From NCBI GenBank assembly GCA_017631135.1, contig JAGBTW010000024.1, positions 1-5,698 of the forward strand: DNA of 5,698 nt, given 5' to 3'. The notes beneath the pieces are model-generated. The model saw only the letters and a program-made list of their open reading frames with translations. It was not told the origin of the DNA and ran no database searches. This DNA is from Alistipes sp. (GTDB lineage Bacteria; Bacteroidota; Bacteroidia; Bacteroidales; Rikenellaceae). Of this stretch, positions 1 to 5,698 are shown one piece after another (the first letter of the stretch is position 1; every line of letters begins with the position of its first letter). Position numbers and translations under genes: made by a program.

Positions 1-899
1 AGACCATCCACCGCAGCACCTACGGCGCTACCCGCAAGGGGCTCGTCGTAGTGCGAGAGCAGTATCTCCGAGGGGTTGTCCACCTCGCGTAGTCCCGTGT
101 CGTGCATCTCGAATACGCCAATCTCGTATGTCGCGCCAAAGCGATTCTTTATGCCACGCAGTATGCGGTAGGTGTGGTTGCCGTCACCCTCGAATTGCAG
201 TACCACATCTACTATGTGCTCCAATATCTTGGGGCCCGCGATAGAGCCCTCCTTGGTTATGTGGCCGATGATGAAGATGGCAATGTTGAGCGTCTTTGCC
301 ACCTTGAGGAGCGTCGCTGCGCACTCGCGTATCTGTGTCACGCTGCCTGCTGACGATTCCACCATGTCGGTGGATATTGTCTGTATAGAGTCTATTATCA
401 CGACATCGGGGCGTAGCTCCTCTATCTGCGCAACGATGTTCTCGAGTAGCGTCTCGGTGAACACTGTGCACTCCGTGTTGCGTATGCCGAGGCGCATGGC
501 GCGCATCTTTATCTGCTCGGCAGACTCCTCGCCCGAGACATAGAGCGTCTTAAGCCCATTGTCCGTGAGGGCTAACTGCAACGAGAGGGTAGACTTGCCT
601 ATGCCGGGCTCGCCACCAAGGAGTATGAGCGACCCTGGTACCATGCCACCACCAAGCACGCGGTTAACCTCGGTTATGCCCACATTCACGCGCACCGTGC
701 TATGCTCCTCGATGTCTTGCACTTTGCGGGGCTCGATGCGTGGCGCAGATGTTAGGCGCGCACTCACCGACGAAGACTCCTTTGCCACGACATGCTCCGC
801 GATGGTGCTCCACTCGCCACACGAGGGGCACTTACCCAACCATTTGGGTGTCTCGTAGCCGCATGAGGTGCAGAAATATGCTCGTTTAACCTTTGCCAT
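1..899 (-). CDS. radA: DNA repair protein RadA (Sms), N-terminal two thirds, cut by window edge
   Basis: RadA is a RecA-like ATPase that acts as a helicase in branch migration during homologous recombination and repair. Reading leftward from the ATG at 899 gives 299 open codons to the edge, against about 455 residues for the family. A four-cysteine zinc finger lies at the N-terminus (C10, C13, C24, C27, in the contexts CTSCG and CPSCGEW). The RecA core follows, with Walker A GEPGIGKST at 96-104 (K102), the SGEES segment, Walker B VVIIDS ending near D170, and the RadA-specific KNRFG motif at 251-255. The Lon-like C-terminal domain is almost wholly outside the window. The start is well supported because MAKVKRAYFCTSCG matches the usual beginning of RadA. 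The gene starts 7 bp after the rseP stop, so it is probably co-transcribed and perhaps translationally linked. No frameshift or internal stop was found on reading every codon. Confidence 0.97.
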   Translation of the reverse strand, partial: MAKVKRAYFCTSCGYETPKWLGKCPSCGEWSTIAEHVVAKESSSVSARLTSAPRIEPRKVQDIEEHSTVRVNVGITEVNRVLGGGMVPGSLILLGGEPGIGKSTLSLQLALTDNGLKTLYVSGEESAEQIKMRAMRLGIRNTECTVFTETLLENIVAQIEELRPDVVIIDSIQTISTDMVESSAGSVTQIRECAATLLKVAKTLNIAIFIIGHITKEGSIAGPKILEHIVDVVLQFEGDGNHTYRILRGIKNRFGATYEIGVFEMHDTGLREVDNPSEILLSHYDEPLAGSAVGAAVDG

Positions 900-906
900 T
901 GTAGCT

Positions 907-2400
907 CTACTTGAAGAGGTTAAGGATGTCGTTGCCGTTGGCGTAGATGAGCAGCAACATAAGGAGCATGAAGCCTATGGTCTGTGCCACCTCCATGAAC
1001 TTGTCGTTGGGCTTGCGGCGCGTGATAATCTCATATAGCGCAAAGAGTACATGACCACCATCCAACACGGGTATGGGCAGCAGGTTCATCACTGCGAGCA
1101 TCACCGAGAGCAACGCTGTGATGTTCCAGAAGACGAGCCAGTTCCACTCCTTGGGGAAGATGCTGCCAATGGATAGGAAGCCACCCACCTCCTTGTAGAG
1201 CTTCGTGTCGGGGTTTACCATCATCACGAGCTGGTCCCAGTACGACTTAATCTGCTCTGTGCCGAGCTTCACGCCTCGGGGTAGGGCCTCGAGCAAGCCA
1301 TACTCCTTAATGGTGAACTCTACGGGTGCGCTCTCCTGGAGTGCTATGCCTATCTGTCCCTCATCGTTTATGGGGGTCATGATGTCGATGTAGTTGGGGC
1401 GCACCACGCCGAGGCTGTCTGCCTCATAGCGCAATACGCGCACGTTGACGCTCTCGCCCCTGTGTGCTGCGAGTGCTGGGCGTATGGTCTCGTCGCTGCA
1501 TGCTACCTCGTTGTTTACGCCCACGATTTGGTCGCCCGACATGTAGCCGAGTGCCTTGACGCTCTCGTTCGAGCAGCTGTCGATGATGAATGGGCGCATG
1601 ATGGGTGTGTACATGCCCGCGAACTCACGCTTCTCGCGCATGGCGATGAGGCGCTCCATGGGTATTGTGAAGGTCACGGTGTCGCGGTTGCGCACTACGG
1701 TGATGTTGCGGTCTGCCTCCGAAAGAAGCAGCGTCATGCCTATATCCTCGGCCTTGTCTATCGTCTCTCCATCGATAGCCACAAGACGGTCTCTATCCTC
1801 GAAGCCAAGCTCCTTGGCGGGCTCGCTGAAGGTGTAGCCATGCACCACGTTCTCATTTTGAAGGTAGCTCTCGCCCCACGAGAAGAGTATCGCAGCGTAG
1901 ATTACCATCGCCGTAACGACGTTCATAAATACACCCGCCACCATGACAATGAGGCGCTGCCATGCGGGCTTTGCGCGTAGCTCGTTGGGCTCGGGTGCGA
2001 GGGTGCGCTGCTCGCCTTTTATGCGCTCGATGTCTGCCTCGAGCGTAGCCACAGCGTCACAAAACTCTGCCACGGCAGCCTCGTTGCCACTGCGCTTTGC
2101 CTTGCGCAGCTCGGCCTTTGCCTGCTTCACTCGCTCCTTGAGAGAGTTCTCTTGGTCGTAGAGCTTCTCGCGGCTGTCGTAGATTGATACATAGCCACCC
2201 AGGGGCACCCAGCCGATGCCAAACTCCACACCGCCAATCTTGCGCTTGTAGAGCGAGAACCATGGGTTGAAGAAGAGGTAGAACTTATCTACGCGGATGC
2301 CGAACATGCGGGCAGCCAAGAAGTGACCCAACTCGTGGATTGTCACCAACAACGACAGTGCAAGCACGAACTGCAATGTCTGAACCAATACTGTACTCAT
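907..2400 (-). CDS. rseP: RIP metalloprotease RseP (site-2 protease, M50), with a coiled-coil-like insertion
   Basis: This is an intramembrane zinc protease that makes the second cut of membrane-bound regulators such as anti-sigma factors. TM1 (about 3-32) holds the zinc and catalytic motif HELGH at 22-26. The conserved membrane-associated GIGWVPLGGY loop is at 61-70. TM2 follows PAWQR (145-149), at about 150-173. Two PDZ-like domains are expected at roughly 180-255 and 268-355. TM3 lies at about 421-441 and runs into NLLPIPVLDGG at 439-449, whose D447 is the third zinc ligand. A last TM is at about 471-490. All catalytic residues are present. At 497 residues it is longer than the roughly 440-450 usual for the family. 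Much of the excess is a charged, probably helical stretch at about 75-138. The ATG at 2398-2400 is preceded by an AT-rich leader with no Shine-Dalgarno and no clear TAnnTTTG box. The substrate is unknown. Confidence 0.96.
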   Translation of the reverse strand: MSTVLVQTLQFVLALSLLVTIHELGHFLAARMFGIRVDKFYLFFNPWFSLYKRKIGGVEFGIGWVPLGGYVSIYDSREKLYDQENSLKERVKQAKAELRKAKRSGNEAAVAEFCDAVATLEADIERIKGEQRTLAPEPNELRAKPAWQRLIVMVAGVFMNVVTAMVIYAAILFSWGESYLQNENVVHGYTFSEPAKELGFEDRDRLVAIDGETIDKAEDIGMTLLLSEADRNITVVRNRDTVTFTIPMERLIAMREKREFAGMYTPIMRPFIIDSCSNESVKALGYMSGDQIVGVNNEVACSDETIRPALAAHRGESVNVRVLRYEADSLGVVRPNYIDIMTPINDEGQIGIALQESAPVEFTIKEYGLLEALPRGVKLGTEQIKSYWDQLVMMVNPDTKLYKEVGGFLSIGSIFPKEWNWLVFWNITALLSVMLAVMNLLPIPVLDGGHVLFALYEIITRRKPNDKFMEVAQTIGFMLLMLLLIYANGNDILNLFK

Positions 2401-2463
2401 ATAATTATGCTTTTTTTATTTTTCGTTTTTATCGTTGTATCACTTTTGCGCTCAACATGACAG

Positions 2464-2508
2464 AGACATAAGAGACATAAGAGATAAAAGGGACATAAGG
2501 GATGTCGC
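2464..2508. repeat. Tandem 9-bp repeat, five units
   Basis: Five consecutive nonamers start at 2464, 2473, 2482, 2491 and 2500. They read agacataag, agacataag, agataaaag, ggacataag and ggatgtcgc. The first two are identical, the next two differ from them at one or two positions, and the last is strongly decayed. The array lies in the dxr-rseP spacer, 64 bp upstream of the rseP start. It produces a repetitive Arg-Asp-Ile peptide on the plus strand, which I do not consider a gene. Its function is unknown. Confidence 0.8.
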
Positions 2509-2521
2509 GGACAACAGACAA

Positions 2522-2531
2522 TGTCATGACA
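2522..2531. repeat. 10-bp perfect palindrome in the dxr-rseP spacer
   Basis: tgtcatgaca is its own reverse complement. A looser TGTC-GCG-GACA dyad lies just beside it at 2503-2513, and the half-sequence catgaca recurs at 2456-2462. It could be an operator for a dimeric regulator about 120 bp upstream of rseP. A 10-bp palindrome can also occur by chance, and no promoter core was found next to it. Confidence 0.3.
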
Positions 2532-2547
2532 ACACTGACTATCAATC

Positions 2548-2596
2548 CATTACTAATTACTCATTACTAATTACTAATTACTCATTACTAATTAAT
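2548..2596. repeat. Tandem 7-bp repeat, seven units, directly after dxr
   Basis: Seven heptamers run without interruption from 2548. They read cattact, aattact, cattact, aattact, aattact, cattact and aattaat. Only the first base alternates (c or a) until the decayed last unit. The array ends 2 bp from the dxr stop codon (2599-2601), so it forms the start of the dxr 3' untranslated region. On the coding strand it reads as repeats of AGTAATG or AGTAATT. It is AT-rich, unlike the flanking genes, and forms no obvious hairpin, so it is not a classic terminator. Short units like these are prone to slippage, so copy number may vary between strains. Confidence 0.9.
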
Positions 2597-2598
2597 AA

Positions 2599-3750
2599 TC
2601 AGAGTCGCAGGAATCGCTCTGCCAATTGGCGGGCCTCGGTGTTAGAGGCTGTGTAGTCCTCCAGTGTGGGCTTGGCTACGAATGTCGCGTTGTCCAAGGC
2701 GTAGCGTATAGCACCCACGATGTCGAGGTAGCCACACTTGCCCTTAAGGAATGCTGCCACGGCAACCTCGTTCGAGCCATTCATCACGCATGCTGCTGTG
2801 CCACCGCGCTCCAAACACTCATACGCAATGTTGAGTGCGGGGTACTTGACCCTGTCGGGAGCGGCGAAGGTGAGGGTGGGGTAGTCCAATATCGAGAAGT
2901 TCTCGGTGGGCTCTTTTGCGCGGTCGGGGTATAGGAGTGCGTAGCTTATGGGTGTGCGCATGTCTGCTGTGCCGAGCTGCGCCTTGACCGAGCCATCGGT
3001 GAACTCCACCATCGAGTGCACGATAGATTGGGGGTGTATGACGACCTTGATTTTTGACGGCTCGATGTCGAATAACCAGCGTGCCTCGATAACTTCAAAA
3101 CCCTTATTTACGAGCGTTGCCGAGTCGATGGTAATCTTCGCTCCCATCGTCCACTGTGGGTGCTGCAATGCGCGCTCTGCTGTCACGCCCTCGAGCTCCT
3201 CGTGTGACATGTCGCGCAGAGCACCTCCGCTGCATGTGATGATGAGGTTGCGCACATTCTCTCGCTTCTCGCCCTCGAGACACTGCATTATCGCCGAGTG
3301 CTCCGAGTCTATGGGCACTATGTCCACGCCACGACTCTTTGCTGCCGTCATGATTACGTCGCCACCCACAACCAAGGTCTCCTTGTTTGCCAGGGCTATG
3401 CGCTTTTTAGCCTCTATGGCGGCGTAGGTGGGGTGCAGACCCGAGTAGCCAACGAGCGAGTTTACCACGGTGTCGCAGTGTGTGTCGCGCACAACATCGA
3501 GTATCGCCTCGCTGCCCGCAGCAACCTCTATGCGTGTGTCGGCGAGAGCCTCTTTGAGTGCTGCATAGTGCTTGTGGTCGCCTATTACAACCCTCTCCAC
3601 GCCAAACTCGCGCGCCTGTGCTGCCAACTCCTGCCAGCGGCTGTGTGCGACAAGCGAGGTTATGCCAAAGCGCTCTGGGTTGCGTCGTACAATATCGAGC
3701 GTCTGGACTCCGATAGAGCCCGTAGAACCTAATATGCTAATTCTTTCCAT
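2599..3750 (-). CDS. dxr: 1-deoxy-D-xylulose 5-phosphate reductoisomerase (DXR/IspC)
   Basis: This cytosolic enzyme uses NADPH and a divalent metal to rearrange and reduce DXP to 2-C-methyl-D-erythritol 4-phosphate, the committed step of the MEP isoprenoid pathway. The NADPH-binding loop GSTGSIG is at residues 8-14 and ANKETLV is at 121-127. The metal site is PIDSEH with D148 and E150, completed by E219 in NKGFEVIEA. The active-site flexible loop HPQSIVHSM starts at H239. GTADMRTPI lies at 260-268. The length of 383 residues is close to the E. coli protein (398), and the reading frame is intact. The start MERISILGSTGSIG leaves the usual few residues before the Rossmann loop. The gene begins 16 bp after the M23-like gene stops, which suggests one transcript. 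A heptamer array begins 2 bp beyond its TGA stop. These residues form the fosmidomycin target site in the family, and nothing visible alters it. Confidence 0.98.
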   Translation of the reverse strand: MERISILGSTGSIGVQTLDIVRRNPERFGITSLVAHSRWQELAAQAREFGVERVVIGDHKHYAALKEALADTRIEVAAGSEAILDVVRDTHCDTVVNSLVGYSGLHPTYAAIEAKKRIALANKETLVVGGDVIMTAAKSRGVDIVPIDSEHSAIMQCLEGEKRENVRNLIITCSGGALRDMSHEELEGVTAERALQHPQWTMGAKITIDSATLVNKGFEVIEARWLFDIEPSKIKVVIHPQSIVHSMVEFTDGSVKAQLGTADMRTPISYALLYPDRAKEPTENFSILDYPTLTFAAPDRVKYPALNIAYECLERGGTAACVMNGSNEVAVAAFLKGKCGYLDIVGAIRYALDNATFVAKPTLEDYTASNTEARQLAERFLRL

Positions 3751-3766
3751 AGGGTAATTCGTTGTT

Positions 3767-4624
3767 TTAGAAGAGGATGTATCGCTCGGGGTCTACGGCG
3801 GTGCCATCTCTCCATAGCTCAAATCCTAACTCCGCAGCACCCTGCTCTGCATCATCCTCGCTGTTGGCTATGCGACCTATCACCGTGCCCGAGGTTATGT
3901 GCTGACCCTTGCGCACAAGCACCTCGCCCAGTTGTTTGTATACCGACACATAACCCTCGCCATGCTGCATGGTTATTGTCGACGTGCCGTTGTCGTCGCG
4001 CTGTGTGCCCACAACAGTGCCATTCTCGATTGCCATTACGGAGCTATCTCCCGCGAGGCTCACAATGGCGATGTCGTAGCTCGACTCGGGAGCATCGAAG
4101 GTGCGCGTTACGGTGCCACGCATGGGTGCGCTAAACATCGCTGCCTCGGTCTTTAGGGGCTTGGTGTTCGCAAGTGAGTACTCTCCCTCGTGGCTCTCCA
4201 ACACACGACGCAGGAGTGAGTCTGCGCGCGTGGGTAACACCGTAGACTTGTCGTAGCGTATGGTGTCGGTCATCACGGTGGAGTGCAGCGTGGGGGTGTT
4301 GCCACTCAAGATTGTTGTTATTAGCTCGTTGTACTTCAGCGAGTCTGCCATCTTGCGCTCCATGGCATCTATGCGCATGATGTTTGCCGTAAGCTCGTCG
4401 GTCATGCGCTCGGCCTTTGTGCGATAGCCAGGCAGCACATCCAACACCGAGGTGTACGCCATGAGCAGCAGCAATGCCGAGGTGATAACCACAAATAGCG
4501 TCGCTATGCCGATGCCTAATGCCAGGGGTGTGATATGTATCTTCCAATCGACAATGCCCGTCTCGCGGTCGCGCATGGAGAGCTGTCGCTTTGAGGTTAG
4601 ATAGTTCCAAAATTTGTTATTCAT
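3767..4624 (-). CDS. Membrane-anchored M23/LytM-like protein, probably catalytically inactive
   Basis: From the ATG at 4622-4624 this is 285 residues. It has a basic cytoplasmic N-terminus, one transmembrane segment at about 33-58 and a probable coiled coil at about 70-107. A linker leads to a C-terminal LytM-like beta domain from about 163 (MFSAPMRGTVTRTFD). Active LytM enzymes have HxxxD, a catalytic His in YxHL, and HLHFE. Here the equivalents read ExxxD (D184 retained), YKQL (Q231) and ELGFE (265-269). Most zinc and catalytic residues are therefore gone, although the fold signature and the ELW...VDPERYI ending remain. By analogy with degenerate LytM proteins such as EnvC and NlpD it may bind or activate a peptidoglycan hydrolase, which is inference. 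An upstream ATG (4676-4678) would add 18 residues, but it lies only a few bases from the predicted transcription start, so I prefer 4624. It probably heads the dxr-rseP-radA unit. Confidence 0.88.
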   Translation of the reverse strand: MNNKFWNYLTSKRQLSMRDRETGIVDWKIHITPLALGIGIATLFVVITSALLLLMAYTSVLDVLPGYRTKAERMTDELTANIMRIDAMERKMADSLKYNELITTILSGNTPTLHSTVMTDTIRYDKSTVLPTRADSLLRRVLESHEGEYSLANTKPLKTEAAMFSAPMRGTVTRTFDAPESSYDIAIVSLAGDSSVMAIENGTVVGTQRDDNGTSTITMQHGEGYVSVYKQLGEVLVRKGQHITSGTVIGRIANSEDDAEQGAAELGFELWRDGTAVDPERYILF

Positions 4625-4657
4625 AGCCTCTATGTTCGTTCTTACAATAACGGGTTC

Positions 4658-4675
4658 TTGCGCGCGCAACGCGCA
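4658..4675 (-). promoter_or_regulatory. GC-rich stem-loop in the 5' leader of the M23-like gene
   Basis: Positions 4658-4669 (ttgcgcgcgcaa) form a perfect 12-bp palindrome. Alternatively, in the minus-strand RNA, TGCGCG at 4675-4670 pairs with CGCGCA at 4664-4659 across a 5-nt loop, giving a six-pair stem of mostly GC. It falls between the predicted transcription start (about 4680) and the preferred start codon at 4624. It could be a 5'-terminal stabilising hairpin or a regulator site. There is no U-run, so it is not a terminator. Confidence 0.45.
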
Positions 4676-4685
4676 CATAATCGTG

Positions 4686-4693
4686 CAAAGATA
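4686..4693 (-). promoter_or_regulatory. Bacteroidota-type -7 box for the leftward M23-like/dxr/rseP/radA unit
   Basis: The minus strand reads TATCTTTG, an exact match to the Bacteroidota primary sigma factor -7 element TAnnTTTG. Transcription should begin around 4680-4684. That leaves a leader of nearly 60 nt to the ATG at 4624 but almost none to the ATG at 4678. No convincing -33 TTG or TTTG element is seen at the expected distance, so the promoter may be weak or assisted. Confidence 0.6.
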
Positions 4694-4714
4694 ACGAAAA
4701 TAGCGAGACGGATG

Positions 4715-4743
4715 TTGTTTTACGATAATTTTTTTTACCTTTG
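4715..4743 (+). promoter_or_regulatory. Bacteroidota-type promoter for the nucleotidyltransferase gene
   Basis: TACCTTTG at 4736-4743 matches the TAnnTTTG -7 element exactly. A TTG at 4715-4717, 18 nt upstream, is a plausible -33 element. Transcription would start near 4748, giving a leader of about 25 nt that is A-rich and lacks a strong Shine-Dalgarno, as is usual in this phylum. The box lies 42 bp from the opposing -7 box at 4686-4693, so the two divergent promoters share their upstream DNA. Confidence 0.65.
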
Positions 4744-4772
4744 CGACACTTAAAGACTTAAAAACGAAGATT

Positions 4773-5681
4773 ATGGTAAAACCTACACTTTTGGTATTGG
4801 CTGCGGGTATGGGCTCGCGCTATGGTTCGCTCAAGCAGATGGATGGCGTAGGCCCTAACGGCGAGGCTATCATCGACTACTCGGTATATGACGCTATTCG
4901 CGCAGGTTTCGGCAAGGTGGTATTCGTCATTCGCCACTCTTTCGAGGCCGACTTCAAAGAGGTGTTCAACGCCGAGCGCTTTGGCGGTAAGATAGAGGTT
5001 AAGTATGTTTTCCAGGAGCTCGACTACCTCCCCGAGGGCTTTGCTCTGCCCGAGGGTCGTGTGAAGCCTTGGGGTACTACCCACGCTGTGATGATGGCTG
5101 CGGATGTCATCAACGAGCCCTTTGCGGTAATCAATGCTGACGACTTCTATGGTCGCACAGCCTACACTACAATTGCTGACTACCTCTCACAGCTTACCGA
5201 GAGCGAGGGTCGCTACTGCATGGTGGGCTACCAGGTATCAAAGACACTCTCGGAGAATGGTACCGTGTCGCGTGGCGTATGTACTGTGGATGAGGAGGGT
5301 AACCTCCGCGGCATGGTCGAGCGCACACAGATTGAGCGCGTAAACGGCACTATCCTCTTCCACGATGGCGGCGCTGACGAGCCCTTGGCAGAGGACACAC
5401 CCGTCTCTATGAACCTCTTTGGCTTTACGCCCGACTACTTCGCTCACTCAAAGGCATTCTTCAAGGAGTTCCTCGCAGTAAGCATAGGCGACCTCAAGGC
5501 GGAGTTCTACATCCCCCGCATGGTGAACAAGGTTATCAACGACGGCACAGCAACCATGCGCGTTCTCAAGACCACATCTGATTGGTTTGGCGTTACTTAC
5601 AAGGAGGACAAGCCAATGCTCGTGGCAAAGATTGAGGAGCTTATTGTGGCAGGGGAGTATCCACGCAACCTCTGGGAATAA
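4773..5681 (+). CDS. Sugar-phosphate-type nucleotidyltransferase (NTP_transferase family), substrate unknown
   Basis: The protein has 302 residues with a GT-A/Rossmann-like nucleotidyltransferase fold. The family transfers an NMP from an NTP to a sugar or alcohol phosphate and releases pyrophosphate. The N-terminal signature LAAGMGSRYGSLKQ (9-22) is the nucleotide-binding loop, with R16 and K21 as likely phosphate contacts. KPWGTTHA at 98-105 and NADDFYG at 121-127 form the rest of the active site, with D123 or D124 the probable metal ligand. ENGTVSRGVC (161-170) and the late SDWFGVTYKEDKP (269-281) look conserved, the latter closing the site. There is no signal peptide or membrane segment, so it should be cytosolic. 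I see no C-terminal hexapeptide or acyltransferase domain. The start is the first ATG after a good promoter. Tandem TAA codons end it (5679-5684). It is transcribed away from the envelope cluster, and its own downstream partner is outside the window. A role in capsule, LPS or phospholipid head-group precursors is possible but unproven. Confidence 0.9.
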   Translation: MVKPTLLVLAAGMGSRYGSLKQMDGVGPNGEAIIDYSVYDAIRAGFGKVVFVIRHSFEADFKEVFNAERFGGKIEVKYVFQELDYLPEGFALPEGRVKPWGTTHAVMMAADVINEPFAVINADDFYGRTAYTTIADYLSQLTESEGRYCMVGYQVSKTLSENGTVSRGVCTVDEEGNLRGMVERTQIERVNGTILFHDGGADEPLAEDTPVSMNLFGFTPDYFAHSKAFFKEFLAVSIGDLKAEFYIPRMVNKVINDGTATMRVLKTTSDWFGVTYKEDKPMLVAKIEELIVAGEYPRNLWE

Positions 5682-5698
5682 TAAGATTGAATAAAAAG

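Noticed and set aside
102..858. Plus-strand open frames over the first 860 bases
   Set aside because: They are antisense to radA, which I translated codon by codon from 899 to the left edge with intact zinc-finger, Walker and KNRFG motifs.
1462..1980. 172-codon open frame on the plus strand
   Set aside because: It lies wholly antisense within rseP, whose own frame has all site-2 protease motifs. The antisense protein is a His- and Ala-rich composition artefact with no recognisable domain.
2464..2596. CRISPR-like repeat region
   Set aside because: The units are 7 and 9 bp and directly abutting, with no unique spacers of about 30 bp and no cas genes, so these are simple tandem repeats.
2401..2598. 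Intrinsic terminator between dxr and rseP
   Set aside because: No GC-rich stem followed by a U-run was found on the minus strand. The A- and T-rich stretch near 2410-2430 lacks an adjacent hairpin.
2435..2656. Plus-strand open frame with repeated Arg-Asp-Ile and Thr-Asn-Tyr-Ser-Leu-Leu peptides
   Set aside because: The peptide repeats are simply the translation of the 9-bp and 7-bp tandem arrays, and the frame runs into dxr antisense. There is no sign of coding selection.
2948..3732. Two plus-strand open frames of 159 and 144 codons opposite dxr
   Set aside because: They are antisense shadows of dxr, which is complete and carries every catalytic motif. They lack promoters and recognisable domains.
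4131..4610. 159-codon minus-strand frame overlapping the M23-like gene in another frame
   Set aside because: It is a His/Arg-rich out-of-frame shadow. The in-frame protein has a membrane segment and a LytM fold.

Overview
The window looks like an ordinary chromosomal segment of a Bacteroidota bacterium, most likely of the order Bacteroidales. Three things point there. Two promoter-like TAnnTTTG boxes (the Bacteroidota -7 element) sit back to back in the only divergent intergenic region. The starts lack clear Shine-Dalgarno sequences and have AT-rich leaders. The proteins also have a Bacteroidales flavour, for example the ELW...VDPERYI ending of the M23-like protein and the PAWQR region of RseP. 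A Rikenellaceae/Alistipes-like source is a guess that the sequence alone cannot settle. There is no rRNA, tRNA, CRISPR array, insertion sequence or phage gene.

Layout. Four genes run leftward (minus strand), in transcription order from about 4.68 kb to the left edge. They are a membrane-anchored, catalytically degenerate M23/LytM-like protein (3767-4624), dxr/ispC for isoprenoid synthesis (2599-3750), rseP for the site-2 intramembrane protease (907-2400), and radA for recombination and repair, cut by the left edge (1-899). The gaps are 16 bp (M23-like to dxr), 198 bp (dxr to rseP) and 7 bp (rseP to radA). One transcription unit is plausible, possibly with an extra start before rseP. One gene runs rightward, a sugar-phosphate-type nucleotidyltransferase (4773-5681), from a divergent promoter.

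Function. The leftward cluster is mainly envelope-related: a LytM-like peptidoglycan or divisome factor, the committed enzyme of the MEP pathway (which supplies undecaprenyl and quinone precursors) and the intramembrane protease of envelope stress signalling. radA rides at the end. The nucleotidyltransferase probably activates a sugar or alcohol phosphate, but its substrate cannot be read from sequence.

Most noteworthy. RseP carries a charged, probably helical-hairpin insertion of about 60 residues between its conserved GGY loop and its PAWQR segment. The M23-like protein has lost nearly all its zinc and catalytic residues. The dxr-rseP spacer holds two different short tandem arrays (5 x 9 bp and 7 x 7 bp). 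The M23-like leader has a strong GC hairpin close to the predicted transcription start, which also argues for a start codon 54 bp downstream of the first ATG. I saw no convincing new multi-gene system.
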